From: a virus
Reading direction: 5' to 3' (one strand)
IMG/VR virus record: IMGVR_UViG_3300008459_000167
Location: 1-35,268 of that record
Length of the DNA: 35,268 nt
Both the position numbers and the translations under genes were made by a program. The notes under the pieces were generated by a model that ran no database searches, was not told the origin of the DNA, and saw nothing but the letters and a program-made list of their open reading frames with translations. Numbering within the stretch: position 1 is the stretch's first letter; each line of letters starts with the position of its first letter. This document shows positions 18,148 through 23,408 of this stretch, piece by piece.

Positions 18148-18483
18148 CTATGAGGAAAGAACAACTTCAAAGTTTTTGTCGGTAACTTCCGACCCGTTTG
18201 TTTTAATACGCAGTTGATCCAACCCTCTGGTGAAGGCTGGGTCATACTGGAAGGATCGGGCAGTCCCTCCGACAGATGCTGAGACCGAGGCTCCTGTACC
18301 TGCAACGTAAAGTACGTCGAAGGTCACTCCTTCGTCAACTGAACCTTCGATGGTGAAGGTGGTAGCTACGTTCATCACAGGTGCTTTAACACGAACCAAT
18401 CCCCATCCTGCTGGGATTTCGATTGGTTCACTTGTGGTGGACATAGCAATAGTTTTTAGAGTTTGTTTTCTGATTTGTGACAT
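18148..18483 (-). CDS. Small beta-rich protein, probably virion-associated
   Basis: The protein is 111 residues from ATG 18483, or 98 residues from ATG 18444, which lies 12 bases after the methyltransferase stop. Neither start has a clear ribosome binding site. The pattern (IEIPAGWGLVRVKAPVMN, then TFTIEGSVDEGVTF, and a C-terminal LRIKTNGSEVTDKNFEVVL) is that of a small beta sandwich, often seen in phage decoration or fibre-associated proteins. Specific function unknown. Confidence 0.5.
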   Translation of the reverse strand: MSQIRKQTLKTIAMSTTSEPIEIPAGWGLVRVKAPVMNVATTFTIEGSVDEGVTFDVLYVAGTGASVSASVGGTARSFQYDPAFTRGLDQLRIKTNGSEVTDKNFEVVLSS

Positions 18484-19073
18484 GACATTGCTTGTTGAAG
18501 AATATATAATCCTAAATCCGGATCGACACAGTTTCTCAAAACTTGTCGTTTGTTTTCGATCAGACTACTACTGACAGCAGAAGAAAGTTCTTCTTCAAAA
18601 TCAGAAATTTTATTCTTTGTTCGAAGATTTGTAGCTTCAAATTCTTTGTTGTTGATCGGAAAATTAGACCAGAACAAGTGTCTTTGTAGAGTCGCTGTTG
18701 GTTTAATTAAGGGTATGTAGTATGGTTCGGTGTTTTCGACCACCCACAAACATTTACTGTAGGTTTGCAAGAAAACAATCATCCCGTACAAGGACATGTC
18801 TGGGATTATTTCTTGATAACCTTTACCAAGCACACCGACATTGTGTCGGTACTGTCCGTGTGACTGGCATGGTGGACTAGCCCAAATAAAGTCGTACTCT
18901 TTGTGGTGCATTTCTAAAAAGTTTTTTGCATCACAGTTTACAACTTTGTCGTTCGGGTATAAGACTTTACAAACTTTATAGATCGCATAGTCTAACTCTA
19001 CAGAAGTAACTTCATGTCCTTCCCAGAGTTTTCTATTACCACCGATACCAGCAAACAGGTTGAGAATCTTCAT
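18456..19073 (-). CDS. C5-cytosine DNA methyltransferase (orphan)
   Basis: I start the gene at ATG 19073, which overlaps the upstream stop (ATGA) and gives a 205-residue protein beginning MKILNLFAGIGG. Motif I is NLFAGIGG for AdoMet binding. Motif IV is ASPPCQSHG with the catalytic Cys. The motif VI region reads VVENTEPYY, with Thr where Val is usual after EN. A QRHLFWSNFP segment resembles motif VIII. At 205 residues there is little room for a target recognition domain, so specificity is unclear. No restriction enzyme gene is adjacent, so a protective (anti-restriction) or regulatory role is likely. Confidence 0.85.
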   Translation of the reverse strand: MKILNLFAGIGGNRKLWEGHEVTSVELDYAIYKVCKVLYPNDKVVNCDAKNFLEMHHKEYDFIWASPPCQSHGQYRHNVGVLGKGYQEIIPDMSLYGMIVFLQTYSKCLWVVENTEPYYIPLIKPTATLQRHLFWSNFPINNKEFEATNLRTKNKISDFEEELSSAVSSSLIENKRQVLRNCVDPDLGLYILQQAMSCHKSENKL

Positions 19074-19798
19074 GGTACGTTGGGGCAAGTTCCGTTTACA
19101 CAAAGACCTCGTATCATGGCTTTAACACACTCACGATACGAGCCGACATCTTGTGGATTGAATTTAGCAATCTCTCGATCAAGTGGGATTCTCCATAAGT
19201 TCAACCAGTCTTTGCCTCGACTTTCGGGTTGTCTCATGGAGAAGCAAAGTTCGATTGTAGCAGTTACGGCTCCCTTTGCTTCTGGGAGGGTAGCTGGTAG
19301 TGAGTTGATTACTTTGAGTAGGTTGGTTTGCAACAGTTGGGTTGTTGCTGGATCGACCAGGTTATCAACTCCTGTTCTGGATACTACCCGTATGCTGTCA
19401 AAGTTTGGAGCAGTCGGAGGAGGAACTGGAGTAACTGGAGTTGGTTGGGTCGGTAGAGGAGTCGTAACTCCTGGGGAGGTAACTGTGATCGTGTGGTAGC
19501 TGTAAGCAATGTTGGCTTGCTTGTCAGCAACGATCAACCCAAACTGGTATTTGCCGGGTGTCGGGATGGAAAAGAATACACTCGTACCGCAGGAGGCTGA
19601 TTGCGATTTGAGTTCTTCTGGAATCACCCAGACTTTGTTGTCTCCTACCGCATCTTCATGTGATAGAAAAACCAGTGTACCAGCTAGTGCTGTACTCGGC
19701 CCCTTTATGGTTGCTTTCAGGGCAGGAGATTCTTGTCCTACGGATTGTAGAGACAAGAGTACAACTAAGACAAATACCAGAGGGCTGAAAGTTTTCAT
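19070..19798 (-). CDS. Exported protein with Pro-Thr linker
   Basis: This is a 242-residue protein with a clear signal peptide (MKTFSPLVFVLVVLLSLQSV, cleavage probably after SVGQ or nearby). Residues about 28-110 look like an Ig or PKD-like beta domain (TAIKG-type strands, SIPTPGKYQFGLIV). A Pro/Thr linker (TPLPTQPTPVTPVPPP) follows, then a C-terminal domain of about 110 residues with two pairs of cysteines (CVKAMIRGLCVNGTC). Exported phage proteins of this type are uncommon. Possible roles include lysis, superinfection control or envelope modification. None is shown by a motif. Confidence 0.7.
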   Translation of the reverse strand: MKTFSPLVFVLVVLLSLQSVGQESPALKATIKGPSTALAGTLVFLSHEDAVGDNKVWVIPEELKSQSASCGTSVFFSIPTPGKYQFGLIVADKQANIAYSYHTITVTSPGVTTPLPTQPTPVTPVPPPTAPNFDSIRVVSRTGVDNLVDPATTQLLQTNLLKVINSLPATLPEAKGAVTATIELCFSMRQPESRGKDWLNLWRIPLDREIAKFNPQDVGSYRECVKAMIRGLCVNGTCPNVP

Positions 19799-19807
19799 GG
19801 TGGGAGA

Positions 19808-20254
19808 TTACTTCTTCTTGGGGACTTCGGTATACGACTCAGCAGTTGCTGGTTTGGTTACAGGAGCTGTCGGGGCCGGGGCTGGTTCTTGTTTCTTCTT
19901 GCGGTTTTCCAACCACAATTTGAAGAGTTCGAGCAAGATAGGGATAAGGACTTCCCAACCTTGAACTCCAGCAATAGGAGGAGAACCAGCCATAACCGAG
20001 ACTTGAGGTTGAGCCAGGTTGTTGGCTTCGGTTTCAAGTTGAGTCAACAACGACTCAATGGTTACTTCGGACATCGTTGACACTTCTTCCTGGGGGAGAG
20101 GAAGAACTGGCACACCAGTCTTTTCGATAACACAGCCGATCAGCCACAAGGTGTTCTTGATGGTTTGGGTGCTTGGGCCGTTACGGAACTCAGCAATTAA
20201 GCTGAACACACAGGACAGAGAAATATCGTTTGTGAACTTAGCAGAACAAGACAT
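19808..20254 (-). CDS. Hypothetical protein with hydrophobic helix and Pro-Ala tail
   Basis: This is a 148-residue protein from ATG 20254 with AAAAGGA upstream. The N-terminal half has four cysteines in the first 50 residues. A hydrophobic, amphipathic helix (WEVLIPILLELFKLWLENR) near residue 105 is followed by a basic and Pro-Ala tail (KKKQEPAPAPTAPVTK). A holin-like or membrane-peripheral protein is possible, since it sits in a cluster with exported and membrane proteins. No family is recognised. Confidence 0.5.
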   Translation of the reverse strand: MSCSAKFTNDISLSCVFSLIAEFRNGPSTQTIKNTLWLIGCVIEKTGVPVLPLPQEEVSTMSEVTIESLLTQLETEANNLAQPQVSVMAGSPPIAGVQGWEVLIPILLELFKLWLENRKKKQEPAPAPTAPVTKPATAESYTEVPKKK

Positions 20255-20291
20255 AACAGATTCCTTTTAGGAAAGTGGAGAAAGGGAACAA

Positions 20292-20359
20292 AAGACTTGG
20301 AAGGACTCGAACCATCCACCTCCGCCTTACGGGGCGCTCTACCTCTGAGCTACAAGTCT
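20292..20359 (-). tRNA. tRNA-like gene with shortened anticodon region
   Basis: The acceptor stem is perfect (AGACTTG with CAAGTCT, 7 bp). The D arm is canonical (GCTC, AGAGGTA, GAGC) and the T loop is TTCGAGT on a 5-bp stem with one T-T mismatch. CCA is not encoded. Only 19 bases separate the D stem from the T stem, where 22-23 are normal, and no 5-bp stem with a 7-base loop can be drawn. The best fold is a stem with a 5-base TAAGG loop and a bulged A. It may be a degenerate or non-decoding tRNA. Isotype undetermined. Confidence 0.6.
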
Positions 20360-20365
20360 TGTGGT

Positions 20366-20686
20366 TTACAGTTTGACGTACTGGAGTTTTCCAGTTACGT
20401 CAGGAGTTACAGCATCACTGGTACAACCCAATGCCCATCCGTGTGGCACAAGCACTTCCCTGGGGGAGATACTTGTTGTTCCGGTGATGTTCGTTGTGTT
20501 GAATCGGTGGACTGCGATCATGTTGTTGGTAGCACCGATAGGGTTGTCTGCATTGTACAACCGAATGGTGTGGGTTCCTGTACCCAGGTTGTTGCCTGAG
20601 ACAATGTAGCTCCCACCTTCGAGTGGGCCTGTGGTAGCCGATAGCACGTTTTGTGCTGGAGAGATTGGAATGTCTCCGTGAATCAT
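20366..20686 (-). CDS. Small beta-rich protein of unknown function
   Basis: This is a 106-residue protein starting at ATG 20686, overlapping the protease stop. It is rich in Thr, Gly, Asn and Ile, without charge clusters (SATTGPLEGGSYIVSGNN). It looks like one Ig-like or cement-type beta domain. The gene lies directly after the subtilisin-like protease and could be its partner, a substrate or a virion decoration protein. These are suggestions from position only. Confidence 0.55.
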   Translation of the reverse strand: MIHGDIPISPAQNVLSATTGPLEGGSYIVSGNNLGTGTHTIRLYNADNPIGATNNMIAVHRFNTTNITGTTSISPREVLVPHGWALGCTSDAVTPDVTGKLQYVKL

Positions 20687-21612
20687 ACATACTCCAGTTG
20701 GTCATTGAGGAGAGCATTGATGATCTCCGAGGTCTTTGGAACTCCAAATCCCCAGGCAGGGTCGAAACCAGGTTCTCCCTTGTCTTGGGTGTACAGTTTG
20801 AGAAATTCTCGGACAGCTTCTACTCCATTGAAAGCTGGATACCCTTCTCGTCTCATCAGTTCGATGATGAGGGCAAACAGTCCAGCAGCAAAAGGTGTTG
20901 CCATGCTAGTACCGGACATACCTACATAGCCATTCGAAGTAGAACAAGAAATGATGTCTTGCCCTGGGCAACACATATCCATTTCCCGGCCCCCAGAAGA
21001 GAAAGAGGCTCGCTGTCCATTTTCTTGGTAAGCACCAATACACAAAGACTCTGGGTACTTGGCTGGGTATCCGATTGTGTTGTACTTCCCTGTGAAGCCG
21101 GAGTTACCAGCAGCAGAGACAACAACACAACCTTTCTGCCAAGCATACCGTAGAGCATCTTGCATTGGTTGGTACGGGGAAGATGATCCAAGTGACATAC
21201 TAATGACGTCAGCACCAGCATCAACAGCCCATCGGATTCCCTGGGAGATTGCTTCTGATGAACCACTTCCTCGATTCGACAAGACTTTGCCAACCAGTAG
21301 AGAAGCAGCAGGAGCCACTCCTATACCCTCTCTCCCTAGGATCGTCCCTGCACAATGGGTTCCGTGCCCATTGCCGTCTCTCCAGCTCTCACCCTGGATA
21401 AACGAACGCCCCTCTACTGGAGTTGGCAAAACATCGTGTGGATTTAGTCCGGTGTCGAGTACAGCAACTTTGATGTTGTTGCCGGATACTCTTTTCCAGA
21501 TCGGATTGAATGTGTCAGGTGGTAAATGCCAGAGATTTCCCGGAGTTGCATAAGTGATTATGTCCGAGGTTAAATCTGGTGGGAGGTGTACAGGTGGGCC
21601 AGATTGGGTCAT
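20683..21612 (-). CDS. Subtilisin-like serine protease (S8 family)
   Basis: This is a 309-residue protein with the full subtilase triad: Asp53 in VLDTG, His83 in NGHGTHCAG and Ser236 in GTSMATP. It also has the oxyanion Asn170 in SAAGN. There is no signal peptide and only about 45 residues precede the catalytic domain, so it lacks the usual pro-domain. It is the first gene behind the predicted late promoter. The ATG at 21612 follows the terminator U tract by six bases and has no Shine-Dalgarno sequence. Roles could be cleavage of host or virion proteins inside the cell. A prohead protease is already fused to the capsid protein, so this enzyme probably does something else. Confidence 0.92.
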   Translation of the reverse strand: MTQSGPPVHLPPDLTSDIITYATPGNLWHLPPDTFNPIWKRVSGNNIKVAVLDTGLNPHDVLPTPVEGRSFIQGESWRDGNGHGTHCAGTILGREGIGVAPAASLLVGKVLSNRGSGSSEAISQGIRWAVDAGADVISMSLGSSSPYQPMQDALRYAWQKGCVVVSAAGNSGFTGKYNTIGYPAKYPESLCIGAYQENGQRASFSSGGREMDMCCPGQDIISCSTSNGYVGMSGTSMATPFAAGLFALIIELMRREGYPAFNGVEAVREFLKLYTQDKGEPGFDPAWGFGVPKTSEIINALLNDQLEYV

Positions 21613-21668
21613 GATACGAAAAAAGGTTGGAGTCCAGTGGATTACCGGAAACCAACCTTAGTATCATG
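21610..21668 (-). promoter_or_regulatory. Leader RNA switch candidate covering the protease start codon
   Basis: In the leader transcript, CAUGAUAC (21668-21661) is perfectly complementary to GUAUCAUG (21617-21610), which contains the protease AUG. Between them lies the terminator stem. The two stems together make 16 bp separated by a 1x5 internal loop. The upstream leader can instead form GUAUCA-UGAUAC (21677-21661), which uses the same bases and would free the start codon. The two folds are mutually exclusive, as in attenuators and riboswitches. Confidence 0.6.
21619..21659 (-). terminator. Intrinsic terminator in the late leader
   Basis: An 8-bp stem (AAGGTTGG with CCAACCTT, 21659-21652 and 21630-21623 on the minus strand) has a 21-base loop. 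The stem runs into a U tract of six (21624-21619). It lies about 35-75 bases downstream of the predicted start site and directly before the protease ATG, so most transcripts may end here unless antiterminated. Confidence 0.72.
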
Positions 21669-21677
21669 CTGTGATAC
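21661..21677 (-). promoter_or_regulatory. Leader hairpin, alternative to start-codon pairing
   Basis: GTATCA, TGCTG, TGATAC: a 6-bp perfect stem with a five-base loop. Its formation excludes pairing of the same bases with the protease start region. Confidence 0.5.
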
Positions 21678-21686
21678 TTAACCGTG

Positions 21687-21719
21687 GCGGTTCCCGGTAT
21701 ATTATACGCCGGAAACCGC
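21687..21719 (-). promoter_or_regulatory. Operator-like inverted repeat over the promoter
   Basis: GCGGTTCCCGG (21687-21697) and CCGGAAACCGC (21709-21719) form an 11-bp inverted repeat with one mismatch. It is centred on 21703, over the -10 box and half of the spacer. A further half-site ACCGGAAACC lies at 21644-21653 in the leader. A dimeric repressor or activator is the natural reading. The XRE-type protein encoded at 23006-23356 is a candidate. Confidence 0.65.
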
Positions 21720-21729
21720 TAAAAGTCAA
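21701..21729 (-). promoter_or_regulatory. Sigma-70-type promoter driving the late genes
   Basis: The minus strand has TTGACT (21729-21724), exactly 17 bases, then TATAAT (21706-21701). An A/T-rich stretch lies upstream, as in UP elements. Transcription would start near 21694 and run leftward into the protease and all morphogenesis genes. This is the best promoter match I found in the window. Confidence 0.82.
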
Positions 21730-21755
21730 GTAAATTTTTAGAAAAACGCGAATTA

Positions 21756-21772
21756 TTATCATGGGGTGATAA
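21756..21772 (-). terminator. Hairpin ending the nuclease transcript
   Basis: TTATCA and TGATAA pair around a five-base loop immediately after the nuclease stop at 21773. A/T-rich sequence follows. It would separate upstream transcription from the late promoter. Confidence 0.5.
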
Positions 21773-22246
21773 CTATCGTGTGACGATCCATTCATTTATT
21801 GGGTAGCCCGCATCAGATGCTCGATTACCAAATTGAAGTACAATCCAGTCTAGCTCTTCTTTTGTCCACGGAGTTTTGGCTGTTTGACCAGAGAATAGTT
21901 TTGCCATTTTCTTGTCAAGAAGGTAGGATGTCAGCGATTCTTGGGACGACATACCATTTTTGTAGACAACTTGGCGGAAAATTTGACCGACAAATCTTCC
22001 ATCAAATTTGTCTTTTGTCAGGTACTGTATACGAAGATTCTGAGGTTTCTCTTCAATCCATTGTTTGACAAAAGACATTACTATCTTTCCGGCTTCCGTG
22101 TTTTTCTCTGGGGTGTCGATCCCGTAGATTCGTAGATGTTTTTGCACAAACATTCCTGGGAAGGGTTCGGTAGGTAGTATACAGTCGAGGGTATCTCCAT
22201 CAATTACGGACAAAGCAAACGGTGTATAAAATGATGGTACGGTCAT
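21773..22246 (-). CDS. Staphylococcal-nuclease-like endonuclease
   Basis: This is a 157-residue protein with the thermonuclease core. VIDGDTL provides the calcium ligand Asp18. LRIYGIDTPE supplies Arg39, Asp44, Thr45 and Glu47, matching SNase Arg35, Asp40, Thr41 and Glu43. FDGRFVG supplies Arg84, matching SNase Arg87. All catalytic positions are kept. It lacks a signal peptide, so it acts in the cytoplasm, perhaps on host nucleic acid or during DNA processing. ATG 22246 overlaps the stop of the upstream gene. A hairpin follows its stop. Confidence 0.87.
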   Translation of the reverse strand: MTVPSFYTPFALSVIDGDTLDCILPTEPFPGMFVQKHLRIYGIDTPEKNTEAGKIVMSFVKQWIEEKPQNLRIQYLTKDKFDGRFVGQIFRQVVYKNGMSSQESLTSYLLDKKMAKLFSGQTAKTPWTKEELDWIVLQFGNRASDAGYPINEWIVTR

Positions 22247-23016
22247 GATTGTTTCTCGTCGGGATGAATGTAGGTGTCGGGTTGTTGTTTTTGTTCTACG
22301 GCGTGCTGTAGAGCTAACGTGATTCTAGCCATCGCATGAACTAGATGCTGTTCACTACGATCACCACGATTCCATTCGTTGATATGGTTCATGGCATGGT
22401 TTAGGTGATCCCACTGTTCGATTTTTCTCCAATTTTCTTTGCCGTATTTTCGAGCACCAAATCCAAGGGATTGAGCTAGAAGTCGAAGTACGACTGGAGG
22501 TATACAATCGAATCGAGCAGAAACAAATGATTGGCTACCTCCTTTCTCGTTCACGACCGTACGACCTTCGAACGGATTAGGTTCGTCAACCGATTTGGGT
22601 TCAACGTAGTCAAAATGTCCTGTGTTCGGAACGTATATCTGTAGGTACTTTTCTAGTACACTGTACACGTTGTCTGCTTCTACAGGTTCTCCTGGCAAGT
22701 GGGGGAGGTATCTGTTTAGATGATACTTCCATTTGTCGTCGATATGCCAAAACATACTGTTGATCTCATACACTTCTGCGTGGTACACAACTTGTTGACC
22801 AACAGTAAATTTGGCTGGGACTTGAAGTGGCGGCAGCATTAGTAAATCTTCTTTAACCAGCTTGTGTCGTGGTATTAGAACATCTTGTTCTACGAGGCTG
22901 TACTTCCAAGGCCCAACCGTGTATCGACGATTTGTTACTCGGTAAGCTACGTCTTTGAAGTAGACGATGTCACCTATGTTAAACTTTGGTGGTGGGGTGG
23001 GTTGTTTACTTCCCAT
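22243..23016 (-). CDS. dATP/dGTP pyrophosphohydrolase-like protein (MazZ/DUF5664 type) with N-terminal repeats
   Basis: This is a 257-residue protein. The C-terminal 100 residues match the dATP/dGTP diphosphohydrolase family: RFDCIPPVVLRLLAQ, then FGARKYGKENW, then HLNHAMNHINEW and a final LVHAMARI helix. These all-alpha enzymes cut dATP or dGTP to the monophosphate. In Z-genome phages, MazZ provides dGMP for PurZ. The N-terminal 130 residues hold two similar beta modules (FNIGDIVYFKDVAYRV and FTVGQQVVYHAEVYEI), each likely SH3-like. I do not recall this fusion. No PurZ is visible in the window. AAGGA precedes ATG 23016. Confidence 0.75.
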   Translation of the reverse strand: MGSKQPTPPPKFNIGDIVYFKDVAYRVTNRRYTVGPWKYSLVEQDVLIPRHKLVKEDLLMLPPLQVPAKFTVGQQVVYHAEVYEINSMFWHIDDKWKYHLNRYLPHLPGEPVEADNVYSVLEKYLQIYVPNTGHFDYVEPKSVDEPNPFEGRTVVNEKGGSQSFVSARFDCIPPVVLRLLAQSLGFGARKYGKENWRKIEQWDHLNHAMNHINEWNRGDRSEQHLVHAMARITLALQHAVEQKQQPDTYIHPDEKQS

Positions 23017-23356
23017 TTTTAAGTTCCTTTAATTTCTTGGAGTAAAGTTTGGCCAGAAGAACGTATATCCTGGGGGAGATAGGTGTTCTTCCGTTGGTTA
23101 GGTTGGATACGTGAGTACGACTGATGTCGATAGACCTAGCTATCTCACTTGGCCCAATGATCTTTCTAAGCTTCATTAGTAAAGACCTCCCTTCACGTCC
23201 TATTACATATGTCACATTCTCGTATTCGTTAGCTAGACGCACAAAGTGTTTCCAGTCATCAGTAAAGATAGGGTCAGGCAGAGTTTTAGGTTTCATGGGT
23301 TGGTAGTTATCCTCTTCCTTGTAAGGGTTGTAGACTGAGAATGATAAAGATTCCAT
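23006..23356 (-). CDS. XRE-type helix-turn-helix regulator
   Basis: This is a 116-residue protein with a Cro/CI-like HTH in the C-terminal half: GPSEIARSIDISRTHVSNL is the helix-turn-helix, followed by TNGRTPISP and a final helix. The N-terminal 50 residues are unlike known regulators. ATG 23356 has no good ribosome binding site. A later ATG (MKPKTLPD, about 23297) is an alternative start. It is encoded 1.3 kb upstream of the late promoter with its operator-like repeat, so it is a candidate regulator of that promoter. Whether it represses or activates cannot be read from the sequence. Confidence 0.78.
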   Translation of the reverse strand: MESLSFSVYNPYKEEDNYQPMKPKTLPDPIFTDDWKHFVRLANEYENVTYVIGREGRSLLMKLRKIIGPSEIARSIDISRTHVSNLTNGRTPISPRIYVLLAKLYSKKLKELKNGK

Positions 23357-23366
23357 AAAGTGTTCT

Positions 23367-23398
23367 TATTTTTGACTTTGGAGGTAAAGTCGAAAATA
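23367..23398 (-). terminator. Hairpin after the large terminase gene
   Basis: A 13-bp inverted repeat with one mismatched position, TATTTT.GACTTT against AAAGTC.AAAATA, surrounds the loop ACCTCC on the minus strand. It sits between the terminase stop (23409) and the regulator start. The A/T-rich outer stem provides a U-rich 3' flank. In plus-strand RNA the mismatch would be a U-G pair. Confidence 0.6.
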
Positions 23399-23408
23399 AC
23401 AACAAATG

